Source: Cryptomeria japonica (taxonomy: Eukaryota > Streptophyta > Pinopsida > Cupressales > Cupressaceae). From it: 64,000 nt of DNA. The position numbers were made by a program, and so were the translations under genes. Positions 11,610 to 22,944 of this stretch are shown piece after piece (the stretch's first letter is position 1; every line of letters begins with the position of its first letter). The stretch covers positions 62,001 through 126,000 of the forward strand of contig NW_026729172.1 in NCBI RefSeq assembly GCF_030272615.1, read 5' to 3'. The notes under the pieces were generated by a model, which saw nothing but the letters and a program-made list of their open reading frames with translations, was not told the origin of the DNA and did not search any database.

Positions 11610-12389
11610 TGTAGACACCTAAAATTGTCATGTCTAATTAAATAAATATTTTATTTATTTAATTATCTAAGCTTAATTCTTCTATTAATTAAATAAATCC
11701 TTATTTACTTAATTAATTCAATTATCCTCTTCTAGCCTTATTTCTCATTTAAATAAATACATTTATTTATTTAAATTATCCTTTTCCTAAATTAAATAAA
11801 TATTTTTATTTATTTAATTATCCCACTTCTTCTATTAATTAAATAAATCTTTATTTATTTAATTAATTCATTAATCTTTTCTACTCATGACACATGTCAT
11901 TCATCTCTTAATTCCTACACTATCTACCCCTTTCATTAGTTTATTATTTCTTTTACCTACCCTCTAATCATAGTCGACCTCCTTTTACACCTCTCAATCT
12001 TATCCCTCCATTTCATATAGTGTCTTCTATATAAGGAGATGCTTCCTTCATTATGGGACCCTAATGATTCATTATAATCAATCATCTTGAGGACTTGACT
12101 ACACTACGATCCTACTTGCAACCACATTCTGTTCTTTGTTGAGCTCTTGTGCACATAAAATCTAAGAGCAAATACATCAAACAAGATCAATGGAGATAGG
12201 AAGAATGGAGATCCAAACCCTATTGGACATGTGATGGTATAATCTTTGTGATTTCATTTGATTTGCATTGTCTTAGGTAATCTTCATATGTTATGGTGGA
12301 TCTTTGTTGTTGTTAGGCTAGGGTTTTGTGGTTGAATTCATTTAGCCTTTCAATATTATTATTATTGTTATCCATTTTCACCATATACA
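11610..12389 (+). repeat. 3' LTR of Gypsy A
   Basis: 780 bp from TGTAGACACC to ATATACA. It opens with several ATTTATTTAATTAA-type blocks. CTATATAAGGAG near 12030 is a good TATA-box candidate. Its last 201 bp match the window start. Minus-strand copies of the same TGTAGACACC start are seen at 44441. Confidence 0.9.
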
Positions 12390-13033
12390 GTTACAACCTA
12401 GTGCACACTGCTTAATCACAATAGGAGCCTCACTGACTACATAAAATTCTAGACAACAATCCGAAGAAGTGAGAACTCCTAAGATAGCATCTTCTATGCC
12501 AAAATACAGTTTTGGTTTAAGTTATGTCTATTTCGATAAAAACCCTAAACCTCTATATCGGAATAACCCTTACAATAAATTCCTCATATAAATAGTCTCT
12601 GATATATTTTGCATCATATCACATTTACATATGCATTACATTATATCCCTATCAAATCCTTCTTATTTAAAATGATCTAATTAATCTGCCCTATATACCC
12701 TATACAAATTTATGCCTTATGTCGGCTTACAAGGATATATACAATATCATATTACATGTTGGCCATATAACATAAATAAATAAACATTAAAATAAGTTGC
12801 CTATGCTGGATCCAAGATAAGTCGACCTCCAATACTGATAACCTTAACTATACCATATCGGCCTACTTTGCCGGTGACCAAAGAAATCTTCTATCCTGTC
12901 AATGTCAGTGTCGGTGCCGATGTAAAGTCTATGAAGTGCCTTCCAATACACCATATGAAGTCGGAACACAAAATCATGTTGCCATCAATGACAACATAAT
13001 GAAACGTAACCAAAGGAGTGTCAATTGCCAACA
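12390..13033 (-). repeat. 3' LTR of Copia B, partial
   Basis: On the minus strand it begins TGTTGGCAATTGACACTCC right after the purine tract and continues to the Gypsy A junction. The stretch near the junction (AACCTAGTGCACACTGC, then CTCACTGACTACATA) matches the corresponding part of the LTRs at 15501-16729 and 58760-59989. Confidence 0.75.
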
Positions 13034-13459
13034 ATCTCCCCCTTTGGCATTGATGGAAATACTCATGTGGAAAATGGTCATGGTTTCAACAGCCGGTTTC
13101 ATCCTGCCCTGCTCCCCTTGAGCTGAATATGCAAAGTACTTCAATACTCCAAATTCTTTGTAACTCCCCCTAATGTATGCAACTCTTCATTCTTTTTCAC
13201 ATGTATACTACTCCTCCTTTGACATCAATGCCCAAAAAAAACATGTCAAAGAATAAGTACTGTACACTAAATAACTCCAAAAATGTCTTACCGGAGCTTG
13301 ACCAGTTTCAAGATTTTCGGAGAAGATTTCTCCAATAATTCCATATAAGTATCCCAACTAGTTTTGAATGTGTCGGAGATAGATACAAGTCCACTTAGTA
13401 AAAATTCAAGTGATTCTTTCTCATTAACTTATGTTGGTGTGGGATTTCTCAGCATATCC

Positions 13460-13760
13460 ATGCATTCCTTCTTATGTCAAAATTTGTCCATCAATAGATT
13501 TTGTCAGTGAAATTAGTCCATCAAAAGAGTTAGTAATACTAGCAATCTTCTCTTGTATCTCTTTTATCTTTTTATCTACATTTGTTGTAAGTATCTCGAT
13601 ATTGCAACATACCCTGTATATATTATTACATTGTTTCAAAGAATTTTCTATCAAAATTAGCTTCTCCTCAATCTTTTCTTCTCTCTCTCAATGATCTGAT
13701 CAAAAGTGGCTTTCTTAGCCAAAGTGAATTTTTCAAGTGCTTGTCCGTTAGAGATCTGTT
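13460..13760 (-). pseudogene. Coiled-coil-like fragment downstream of protease in Copia B
   Basis: The minus strand reads EKFTLAKKATFDQIIERE, then two short frames rich in charged and hydrophobic heptads (NVDKKIKEIQEKIASITNSF, ending KSIDGQIL). This is not a recognised Copia pol module. It lies where integrase and RT would normally follow, directly before the 3' purine tract. It may be the tail of an extra ORF or a captured host fragment. Unidentified. Confidence 0.45.
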
Positions 13761-14399
13761 GTAAGGATTGAAAACATACTGGATTATGAGGTTTAACAAT
13801 CTTGGGTAAATCTCTGACAGCATGTGTCGAACTGATCTTCACTATGCAATCAAAGTTTACATGACACATCCTCTTATGCCATAACTAGTTTTCATCAATC
13901 TGAGCAATCAAACAAGAATTTTCACTAGAGTTCAAATGGAAGATATTTTCTTTGGTCTGGGTTCCAAAAGAAATTTCCAATCCAGATCTATTGCTGATCT
14001 TGCATTTTCCATTCTTGAATTGCAAATGAAATCCTCTATCCACCATCTGACCTACACTTAAAAGGTTATGCTTTAAGCCTTCAACATAATAAACATTATC
14101 AATATTAGTCTTACCATTCAATGATATTGATCCTTTGGCTTTGATCCTACATGCGTTGTTGTCTCCAAATCTGACTAGTCTACCATCAAATTCTTGCAGT
14201 GTTAGAAATTTTCTCTTGTCACCGGTCATGTGATGTGAGCATCCACTATCTATAACCCATTCATCATTTTCTTCAATTTTAGCAATGAAAGCCTTCTCCT
14301 CAGTATGAGTTGCTTCAATGATAGGTTCCAGAGAATCATCCTTGATAGAAATACAGACCCAATCTTTACCTGAGCTTCCATTATCGGTTCCATTTATAG

Positions 14400-14437
<38 letters not shown>

Positions 14438-14517
14438 CCAGCATAATAACATGATTTATCCTTATTACTTCTAAATCTAGGCTTGTGATATTCCAGATTA
14501 GGCTTATAACTCCTCAT
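13760..14517 (-). pseudogene. Protease and GAG-pre-integrase region of Copia B
   Basis: The minus strand reads WVIDSGCSHHMTGDKRKFL, the classic Copia protease active site (D-S-G-C-S-x-H-M). Next come VRFGDNNACRIKAKGSI, NVYYVEGLKHNLLSVGQM and a GAG-pre-integrase tail (CHVNFDCIVKISSTHAVRDL). An acidic run of D residues precedes the protease. A near-identical block is present in element F at 63297-63674. The region carries a few breaks. Confidence 0.85.
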
Positions 14518-14589
14518 AAATCTTTCATGATTCCTAGCAGCTCTTTCAAGACCTCTAGAAGCAAAATGACCAATATTATTGCATGAAAA

Positions 14590-15470
14590 ACATTTAAAAG
14601 GGACTTTTCCTTTATACTTACTTCCAACCGATCCTTTAGGAATTCATTCTAAGAAATCAAGGCTTCCAACTCTTCAAGTTCTCTGTCTTCCCTTTCAATG
14701 CCTCCAAATATTTAGCATACAACTTCTTCCAATCTATCTTCTTCTTACCAGAGGCAGATGCTTTAAATGTAGTTTCAGTTTTAGTAGCACTCTGATCTCC
14801 AAGTTCCTCAAGCTCAGGAGCAGTAAATTTCCCAAGTAATCCACCTCTAGTAAAATGGGTACTTGACATTGTTTGAAGTTCATTAATTGCTGTAGCCTTC
14901 ATATTGTAAGCTGGAAGTAGAACTCTCAAAATCTTTGACACAACTTCATCCTCACTAACTGATCTGCCATAAGATTTGATTCCCATGACAATTTCATTTA
15001 CTCTATCCATGAAAGAACTAATCTTCTCATCTTCTTCCATCTTCAAATTTTCATATCTCACCCGGAAACCTTCAAATTTTTCAATCTTTATTGCTTGGTC
15101 ACCTTTATAAAGAGTTTCAAGATTCAACCAGATCTTCTTTGCATTCTCTAACTCTATGACATTCAATAAATTTTCATCATATAAGGCACTCAAAAATGCT
15201 TCACTCAACAATGCTTCTTTTGCTCTAACATCATTTTAAGCTCTCTTCTGTTCATGAGCAAGTGTCGGTATTCCAAAATTAGGATCATGAGGTATATACC
15301 CTTTCTCCACTATCTCCCAAACTTTAGCTCCAAGACATCTCAGATGAATCCTTATTCGCTCCTTCCATATTTAATAATTTGTACCATCAAATATGAGACT
15401 CTCCTTTTGATAGGGATTGAATGTAGAACTTGATGCTAATGTCATCGGATCTCCTCAAGCGGTTAAGCTT
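14590..15470 (-). pseudogene. gag: gag of Copia B
   Basis: UBN2-type Copia gag: ENAKKIWLNLETLYKGDQAI, FEGFRVRYENLKMEEDEKIS, FMDRVNEIVMGIKSYGRSVS, VVSKILRVLLPAYNMKATAI, then a lysine-rich linker (SGKKKIDWKKLYAKYLEALK). The order is as in plant Copia gag, capsid part first and then a basic region. The start lies close to the primer site near 15488. It is broken in a few places. Confidence 0.8.
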
Positions 15471-15487
15471 CTACAGAGAGGACCTTT

Positions 15488-15500
15488 CTCTGATACCAAT
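15488..15500 (-). other. Primer binding site of Copia B
   Basis: The minus strand reads ATTGGTATCAGAG directly after the LTR terminal CCAACA, complementary to the 3' end of initiator methionine tRNA, as usual in Copia. Confidence 0.8.
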
Positions 15501-16729
15501 TGTTGGAATGATCTGATACTGGGAGAAAACTAAGAGGGGGGTGAATTAGTTTTCTCACAAGTATAGCAGTTAATACAAATTATAAGATTAATACTGGAGC
15601 ACAACACAATGAAGGATAAAGCATGAAAGCACAATACACATGACACTAATATTTTTTACATGGAAAACTTGCTAAAGGGAAAAACCACGGTGGGAAACCC
15701 TACCCAAAATCAGATAATACTTCTGCAGCAGTATGTGAAATAATTACAATGGGGATTGCACTTGCAATCAAGACAACAACCTAGAGCTCACTACTCATCA
15801 TAAAGAGAGAAATCTCACTGACTTATAAAGCATCAGACTACAATCCGAAAAAAATGAACTCTGAAAGTAGCATCTACTAATGCTTGATACAGTTTCGGTT
15901 AAGCATAGATGTCTGCCCTACAACACAAAATCCTTCTGATCCCTTCGCTGAAAGATATGACTTTATTCACACATAAGCCTTTCTTTGATAATGTAGACAT
16001 AACCATCAATCCCAAAAACTATCGATACCAAAATTACATGAATAAGTCACCTATAAATATAGATCATCAACCTTATTGATAAGGTCAGCTAAACCCTAAA
16101 CCCCAAAACCCATCATTACAAAAATTACATCACATGATACCATCAGACCAATATTATGATTTACATTACATAGCATGGACCTAATTCAAATTCTCAAACT
16201 ATTATATTTGCGAAAATTTTGCTAAGACCAAAATCCAACATGTTTCACCAACCAGTAGAAACCCTCAGTGCAATAACACAAAAAGTCTAACCGGATCCAA
16301 ATAGAAATATCATAACATCATGCTACCCAATGCAAAATCACCAAATAGTTAGGATACAATCAAGAAGCAACTTCAACATGATAAAAACCGATTCCATAAG
16401 TTGAGCCAAAATCATCTAACCAAATCATCAAATATCGTTAATTAGTAAAGCTAACCGTTATCAAGAAATATTAACCGAGAACATAAGCGATAGCTACTAG
16501 AGTACCAAATAATGAACCAACAGAATATGGCAAGCATATAACCATCCTAAAGAAGCATCCAAACCTAAATCCAAGGATTTGATCATACCAGATCAGAATC
16601 AAAGCCAAAACCAAGATGAACACCAAGTCTAACTAGGATAGGTCCAACTAGGATAACAGAACCATATCCAACTGGGATACACTATTTACATCAATGACAA
16701 CACTTAACCAGATCTAGCATATGCCAATA
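15501..16729 (-). repeat. 5' LTR of Copia B
   Basis: About 1229 bp, from CCAACA at the primer site to TATTGGC at the far end on the minus strand. It is very similar in layout to the 1230-bp LTR at 58760-59989: GGAAAACTTGCTAAAGGGA-like, CTCACTGACTTATAAAGC-like and AGAGGGGGGTGAATTAG-like blocks occur in the same order. The far end abuts the GA-rich microsatellite. Confidence 0.75.
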
Positions 16730-16734
16730 ATCCG

Positions 16735-16852
16735 AGGATAGGGAGAAAGAATAGAGATAGGGAGATATAGGAGGGGAGAGAGGAAGAATAGTGATAGGGA
16801 GAGGGAATTGAGAGAGAGGGAGACAAAATTGAGAGAAAGAAAAAGGGAATGG

Positions 16853-16945
<93 letters not shown>

Positions 16946-17225
16946 GAGAGAGTAAGAGAAATGGAGGGGGATGGGGAGGGAGAGGGAGATAATGAGAGAG
17001 AGAGAGACACTTAAGAGAGGGGGAGAGAGTAAGAGATGGAGATGCGAGAGGGAGAGAAAGAGAGATCCCAAGTGAAAGATGAAAAGAGAGGGATATACCA
17101 AAGAGAGAGAGTGGGTGAGGGAGATGGTAAAGAGAGGGAGAGATACCTAAGAGGGATAGACCTAAGAGAGAGAGGGGCAAGGGTTAAGGAAGAGAGAGGG
17201 GGAATGCAAGGAAGAGACCAAGGAG
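16735..17225 (+). repeat. GA-rich microsatellite, perfect (GA)43 core
   Basis: Purine-only DNA, with a perfect (GA)n of 86 bp at 16857-16942 inside an imperfect GA-rich block. Predicted reading frames here (poly-RE on +, poly-SL on -) are artefacts of the repeat. It forms the outer edge of the left inverted-repeat arm and mirrors the TC-rich DNA at 24785-26105. Confidence 0.95.
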
Positions 17226-18418
17226 ATAATGCTGATATGAGCATGCTAATTACTGAAATTTAACTATGTCTGAAATTTATATGAATACTCTAAAAACTAG
17301 AATCTACATTATATCTCCTAGAGATCTAGAACCACTCTCAAACATCTTGACAATATATACATAAAATATAACTTAAAGTATAAGAAAGGAAAAAGACAAA
17401 TAAAACTGTGAAGGAAAAAGACAAAAAAATTGCATGGAATTTATTTGGCATGCGCCTTATTTGGCATGCCCCAAATATGGCGCGTGACAAATAAGGCTTG
17501 CACCAAATGTATTTTCAATTTTTTGTCCATTTGGTGCATGCCAAATGTGTCTCCTTTTGAAACACCAAGCCTAATGCTTGGATTTACCTAGGGCATCCAA
17601 CCCAATGGGTTGGACACCCTTCTTAGGCCTCAGACATGTTTTCCAGCAAATATTGAAAATTTTCTTTTTTGTTTGTGCTCTCCATTAGGTTTTCACGTGT
17701 TTCAATGTGATAAAAAAAAACACCATAAAATCATCAAGCTCTCTCTTAGCTATCCAACCATATAGTTCTTTTCAAATTTTGATAATGTTAAGGTCTTCAT
17801 CCATAATTTCTTTTGTTAGTGTGTTCAATTTTTGTCAAAAACCAACATGACATATTTTGGCCATAGATTTTTAATTGTTTATCCAATTTTGAAAAAAATT
17901 ACATTTTTAGAAACTAGATTCCATTCTACACAATTTTTAAAAAAAAAATCTGATTTTTGATTAGTTTTCATAAATTTTTTTGGGGAGCATGCTCAAATTT
18001 ATGTGTTCTAGGATGTGTCTACTTCAGAAATCCGTAAAAATTCAAATATTCATTAAAAAATAACCCAAAAAATCTAGCATAAACTTCAATGTGTTATCTA
18101 CTTTCTCACTGTAGCAATTTGAAAAATTATAAAAAAAAAGTTTACTTTTTAGGGGCACCACATTTCATGCTATGTTATTTTTTTCTGAAAAAACAGGAGC
18201 CCCCTTTTTGAAACCCTTAATCTCCTCCATTTTCAAAACAAAATAGCAGTTTAGAAAGTAGATTTAGAGCACCTACTTTTGTTCTTGTTGCATCTTCAAA
18301 TTTTGAGTGTACCTATCTTCAATTTCTCATCGAAGTTCAGACTTTGCTGATTTCAGATAAAAAAAGGTGGCATCTTAAGACCCCTTTTTGGTCCCCCATC
18401 TTTGTACACTTACCCTTG
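17215..18418 (+). repeat. Left arm of a long diverged inverted repeat
   Basis: Reads as the diverged reverse complement of 23468-24800. Matching blocks include ATTACTGAAATTTAACTATG, CTACATTATATCTCCTAG, CACTCTCAAACATCTTGACA, GGGCATCCAACCCAATGGG, CCCTTTTTGGTCCCCCATCT and TTTGTACACTTACCC. No coding potential was seen. Identity is perhaps 70-80 per cent by eye, with many small gaps. Confidence 0.8.
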
Positions 18419-18599
18419 ACATGTGTGAGTAGGGGATCTAAGTACACCTACCATGGATCATGGATACAGATGAAAATGACCTAGGATTGCAAGGTTAAAG
18501 CCATCTTATATAATACATTTTGAGATTTAATAACAGACGAGAATATTGTTCTAAGGAATTTAATAACTTTTGTAAGAATACAAGTGTTATTATGGAAAA

Positions 18600-20945
18600 C
18601 AATAATATGCTACCTTGATGGGATGGAGTTAAAAATAGGATGAACCAAACCTTCATGGAAAGAGCCAAAAAAATTTTTTTGGTTTAGATAAGGTGGGAAA
18701 AGGGTCTCTCATCAAATGTTACAACATCAAAATAAGTAGATCAAAAAATAGCATAGTCAGTTGTACCATGCAACACAAAGAGGCTAATAGAGAAAATAAC
18801 AAAATAGAACCATAAAAAGATAAGATCCAAACACATAGACTAGATAGAATTTAGATTGTGGAGGTTCATAAAAGCCAAAAGTAAGTCAAGCGTTGCATTG
18901 TTTAATAGATGTTCTTGGGTAAAATTTGTGAGCACTTAATGTTACTTGATAAATAGATCTCCTTATAAGGTTCCATATTCTCGAGTTCTACTTATGATGA
19001 TTGTTTTCACATGCCTAAGAAAGAGATCCAAACTAGAACCAAAAGCATAAAAATGAATCTTCAGTAGATATAGTAAAAAATGTTAATGGTTATAAGATTT
19101 ATAATCCTCTAACCTTGAAACTTGATGTCCATCCTAGAGATGTGATTTTTAAGGAATTTAGAGCTATTTTTGTTTCTTAAAAAACAAAAAGATAAAGAAG
19201 GAAAAAAGAGAAGGCATTTCAAATTAAGTCAAGAAGATGCATATATGGAAGAACATAGTTATGAATTAGAGGATATAGAAGAAAAAGAGGGTTAAAATAG
19301 GAGTTCTAAATGGGAATATCTTGAAGAGATTGCAAATGTAGAAGAGAAAGAAGAAGAATCTTGTACTCCTTTGAGAATATCTATAAGATAGGTAAATTTA
19401 GTTAACATGTATAGAGAACCATATTTTTATTATGTATTCATTTGAGAATATCTATAAAATAAAAAAAATTAGTTAACATGTATATCTCACTAGTATATTT
19501 CTATTATGTGTCTTCCTTGTTAAGTAGTGATGAAGAACCTAAATCCTACAAGCATGCTATTATTTGAGATGATAGTGAGTCTTGTAAACAAGCCATGTAG
19601 AAGAAGATATGATGTTAGACTCATGTGACATTGAAAATATTATTTATTTTCCCAAAGGAAGGAAATCCATTGGTTATAAATTGGTCTATAAGAGTAAATT
19701 TAGAGTATATAGTTTATTGAAAGTTACAATGCCATACTATTAGCTAAGGGATATTCTTGAAGAGAGGGAATTGATTTCAAAAAACACTCTCTTATTGCTA
19801 AATTGTCCTCAATTAGATTTATTTTAATCATAGTTGCTACATATAATACTGAAATAGAGCAAGTGGACAATAAAACTAATATTTTGCATGGGAATCTACA
19901 AGAGGAAATTTATATATGTAACCTAAAGGTTTCGAAGTAGAAGAAAGGACCACTTGGTTTGCAAATAATGATTTATTTATAGTTTGAAACAATCATCCTA
20001 AATCTCGTATCAAAAGTTTGACTTGTTTGTGTTGAAGTTGAATTTTTTAAGAAGCAAGCAATTTCACTATATTTACATTAGATGTACTGATGATCATATA
20101 CTAATTATTACCTTATATGTGGATATCATATTATTTTTCAATAACAAGAAGGGTATTAAATTAGAGCTAAGAAATCATAATTTAAATCCTTTTAAGATGA
20201 AATATCTAGGGACAACGAGATATATATTGTGTATGAAAATTAAGAGGAATCATGAGCAAAACAATCTTTGGTTGTCTTAGAATAAATATGTGAATATTAT
20301 TTTTAAAAAAATTTAATATGTAGGATGTAAGCTAATTAAAATTCCTTTACTATTTTGCACTCATATTACTTTAGATATGCATCTGAAATACAAGGATGAT
20401 TTATATTATTTCTAATGCATCAAATAATAGTGTTCTTAGTAGCCTAGTGTTTGGATTGTTTTGAACTAGCTATATATTGCCCAAGCAGTGGGATTATTAA
20501 GTATGTTTGTATCTAATATTGGCACAAAGCATTAGAACAATGTGAAGAGGGTACTTATTTATTTGACTTATTATATTATCGATAATATATATAATATTTG
20601 ACATGTAGGGCTTGAGTAATGTAGACTTGGCTAGTGATTTAGATAGTTGGAAGTTGAGTAGTGGTTCTGTTTTACACTTTATTTGTTGGTATAATGAGTT
20701 GGATGAATAAGAGCTAGCTCATTATTACTCTATCCACCATTGATGTTGCATGCATAGGTGCTACCCATGTCTCTAAAGAGGTATTTATTTACATAAGTTA
20801 TGTGTAGGTATTAATTTTCATTGTAGGAAAATTTATATTAGTTGTGAAAATTAAAGTGCAATATGCTTAGAAAATGTATCATAGTCAAAGTGCAATATGG
20901 TGGTTATTTTGAGGAAGGTTAACACTTGGGAAAATGTTTTTGATT
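18600..20945 (+). pseudogene. Old Copia pol fossil C (integrase end, RT, RNase H)
   Basis: Decayed plus-strand Copia pol. Recognisable in order are an integrase catalytic tail (RMNQTFMERAK near 18625), the integrase C-terminal block (NGYKIYNPLTLKLDVHPRDV near 19090), an RT with LYVDIILFFNNKKGIKLELR (the YVDD box region, about 20115), and RNase H residues (GTKHWNNVKRVLIYL near 20520; SAICLENV near 20860). It is heavily broken, with many changes, so it is old. It lies between the two inverted-repeat arms and is interrupted near 20944 by another insertion. Confidence 0.8.
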
Positions 20946-21757
20946 ACAGGAAAAGCATGTTTTGAAGGGATCCCGAAACCCTTTACAAAAGCTCCTTAAA
21001 AGATAATAGCATTAAGCAACATGAAAAGACAAGCTGCCAAAAAACCGGCATAGTTATGGGCAAAAATCAGCAAAAAGCCCAACAAAACCAGCCACATCCA
21101 ACCATAACATAAAAGAGATAGAAAACAAATTACTTAATGTTTTTTAGGGCATTAGCCAAATTTCCACTAATCCCTTGCAAATCTTTAATATTATCCCTAA
21201 GCTTAGGGATATCCTTGGAAGAGGCCACAACAACTTTTTTCATGCTTGCCCTTGTTCTTTTCGCCGTACCACTAGGAGCACTTTCCACTGTTCCTGCCTC
21301 TATAGCATCCTCATCAATATCTAGATCCACGACAGGTTTGGGGGTGCTGGAACCATCAAGGAACTTGGTAATTTCCTCTAAATTCTTAGTCATAGAGGTA
21401 AGGATATTCGGAATCATTAGCAGAAAGTTTTTCATAGCTGTTTTTCCTTCCTCCAGATTATCAATCTGAGCTTCCAGCTTCTCCACTTTTTCTTCCATTC
21501 CTTTATTCCATCATTCCTAGTTTATTTCAGCTTTCTTCCCTTTCTCTTCCTGCTGCTTATCAGTTTTTTCTAGATTCTTGATTCCTTCATAAACCCACCT
21601 GTCAAAACCCATATGAGCCTCAATTTGGTTTTTGAGTTTATCCAAAATTATCCCCTCTCCAGCTTTATCTTGATCCCTGCTCGAATTCTCCCTGTCCTTC
21701 TCCTGCTCAGTTTCCTTGTCCTTCTCCTACTCAATTTCCATTTCCCTTTCCTCATTA
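20944..21757 (-). mobile_element. Short retroposon with a coiled-coil ORF, inserted in Copia C
   Basis: The Copia RNase H tail breaks off at about 20943 and resumes at about 21757. The similar AATGTTTTTGATTAC / AATGTTGTAGACTAT at the two edges may be a decayed target duplication. On the minus strand the insert reads through a charged segment (DKLKNQIEAHMGFDRWVYEG), then a 122-residue frame (21130-21498) starting MEEKVEKLEAQIDNLEEGKT, a coiled coil followed by an acidic linker and a basic patch (TAKRTRASMKKVVV). It ends in about 190 bp of untranslated DNA closing with CCTGTAATCAAAAA, like a LINE 3' tail. It may be a LINE fragment, a non-autonomous retroposon or a processed pseudogene. Family not recognised. 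Confidence 0.5.
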
Positions 21758-21902
21758 TAATGTTGTAGACTATCTTACTAAGCTTATGAGAATGAAAAAA
21801 CTCTCTTGGTGTAGGGAGGTCATGGTCCTCATCTCTTGTATTTGATTGGATTGTTTGTTCCTATCAATGTATTTATAATGTATGATATCAAGTGGGAGAA
21901 TT
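21757..21902 (+). pseudogene. 3' end of Copia C pol and polypurine tract
   Basis: NVVDYLTKLMRMKKLSWCRE is the usual last block of Copia pol (ADxLTK...KxxxCRExxGL). It is followed by ATCAAGTGGGAGAATTT, a Copia-type purine tract, and then by TGTTAGGATTAAGC at 21903. Confidence 0.7.
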
Positions 21903-22400
21903 TGTTAGGATTAAGCTGGCATCAACCTTGTAAATGATTTTTCATTTATTATTCCAACATTCTTAATAAGGTATCTCTAGATGCCTTGAGTGTTAATGGT
22001 GTAAAAATTTTTCACCTGCAGTCTATAAATGTATTCATAAGGGATGAAGTGCTTCGATAGTAAAAAAAATATTATTTGTAACTAATTTATTAACTCCTCA
22101 AGTGAGGGTAGTTAAAAAGGAATGTCCACTGTAGTTTATGAAGGTGACTTTTGGTTTTGAAGAGAGTCATTTTAGGCACCAAATTTAATAACTCTATAAA
22201 TTGGAGCCTCGGGATGAAGGTTTTATATCAAATTTTGACAAGTTCATAAGAGGTGTCAACTTGAAGACAAATGAAGGAGAAAGGAACTGTATTGTATTGT
22301 AATGTTTCTTTTGAAGATAATACATATTTGGCCTCTCTTTTTGGTGGATTTTTTACAAGGGTATTCAATTTATGTTGTGATATTTTCATGTAGTTTGCTA
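21903..22400 (+). repeat. Start of the 3' LTR of Copia C (end not determined)
   Basis: TGTTAGGATTAAGCTGGC directly follows the purine tract. The downstream end is not clear; the sequence grades into AT-rich DNA. No paired 5' LTR was found. Confidence 0.5.
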
Positions 22401-22429
22401 AGTTCTTATGTTATCAATTTGTTGAATTG

Positions 22430-22760
22430 AAATACATATGGTTTTCTACAATTAAGATTGAATGTGTTTCCATTATATAATGAACTTAATTTGAGATTTG
22501 TAAAATTGATTTTCACATTTCCATCTAGTAGTTGTTTACCTTTTACTCCCAACATTTCCCCTATTGTGTGTTAGTTTTTCAATAATTATCATCAATATAG
22601 AAGGTCTAAAGCATAGTGATGAAATATAAATATGCAATTCTCAAGAGCAGATCTTTGATCAATTTTATACACTTCCATCATGTATTATATCTTGACCTTA
22701 GGAAAAGTTTATATAAATATTTCTTTTAATTTTATATATTATAGTGTATCTTTTGTGAAC
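22430..22760 (+). repeat. Diverged direct repeat, copy 1 (copy 2 about 26450-26690)
   Basis: Blocks such as GTCTAAAGCATAGTGATG, ATATAAATATGC and GACCTTAGGAAAAGT recur in order as GATCTAAAGTATGTTGATC, ATATAAATATTTGG and GGGCCTTAGGAAAAA at 26555-26640. AT-rich and noncoding. Origin unknown. Confidence 0.5.
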
Positions 22761-22764
22761 TCTC

Positions 22765-22767
<3 letters not shown>

Positions 22768-22805
<38 letters not shown>
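22768..22805 (+). repeat. (TA)n microsatellite followed by a short (AC)n
   Basis: An uninterrupted TA run of about 36 bp followed by ACACACACAC. Confidence 0.95.
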
Positions 22806-22816
<11 letters not shown>

Positions 22817-22944
22817 TTCTATATTACATATCCTATAAACAAATTTTAAGCAAATGAATATCAAGAAATTTAAATTAATTTATATTAAAGTGAGTTGGAA
22901 TTCCTAAATAAAATGTCATACTTGACAACTTTCTTCCACATGTT

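Larger units (their letters stand above)
1..12389 (+). mobile_element. Ty3/Gypsy LTR retrotransposon A, Tat/Ogre-like
   Basis: Seen: a 201-bp direct repeat at 1-201 and 12189-12389 marks the two LTR ends. A tRNA-type primer site follows the left copy and a purine tract precedes the right LTR. Parts in order are a long leader, gag, aspartic protease, an integrase C-terminus, a long 3' region holding an antisense PMD gene, and the 3' LTR. No reverse transcriptase or RNase H module was recognised, so it looks non-autonomous, and it carries several breaks. Family knowledge: the very long leader, the YCxFH...GHxTxxC gag motif, a DGGAG-type protease and extra ORFs after pol are typical of the Tat/Ogre lineage. 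The shared LTR ends differ at about 2 of 201 positions, suggesting insertion within the last several million years at slow conifer rates. It lies inside a Copia LTR. Confidence 0.88.
12390..16729 (-). mobile_element. Ty1/Copia element B, split by Gypsy A
   Basis: Minus-strand element. On the right is a full 5' LTR (15501-16729) followed inward by the initiator-Met-type primer site ATTGGTATCAGAG. Next come gag, a protease block with GAG-pre-integrase residues, and an unusual coiled-coil stretch. The purine tract (CCAAAGGGGGAGATT on minus) precedes a 3' LTR that is cut at 12390, where Gypsy A begins. No RT was recognised in it. It is broken and non-autonomous. It belongs to the same LTR family as element F (58760-63674), whose LTR is 1230 bp. 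Confidence 0.8.

Noticed and set aside
16228-16240. Earlier end for the Copia B LTR at an internal ATCCAACA
   Set aside because: Sequence beyond it still parallels the LTR at 58760-59989, and the longer span gives a matching length of about 1230 bp.
16691-17263. Long open frames of S/L or R/E residues on both strands
   Set aside because: They are translations of the (GA)n microsatellite; no start context or domain.
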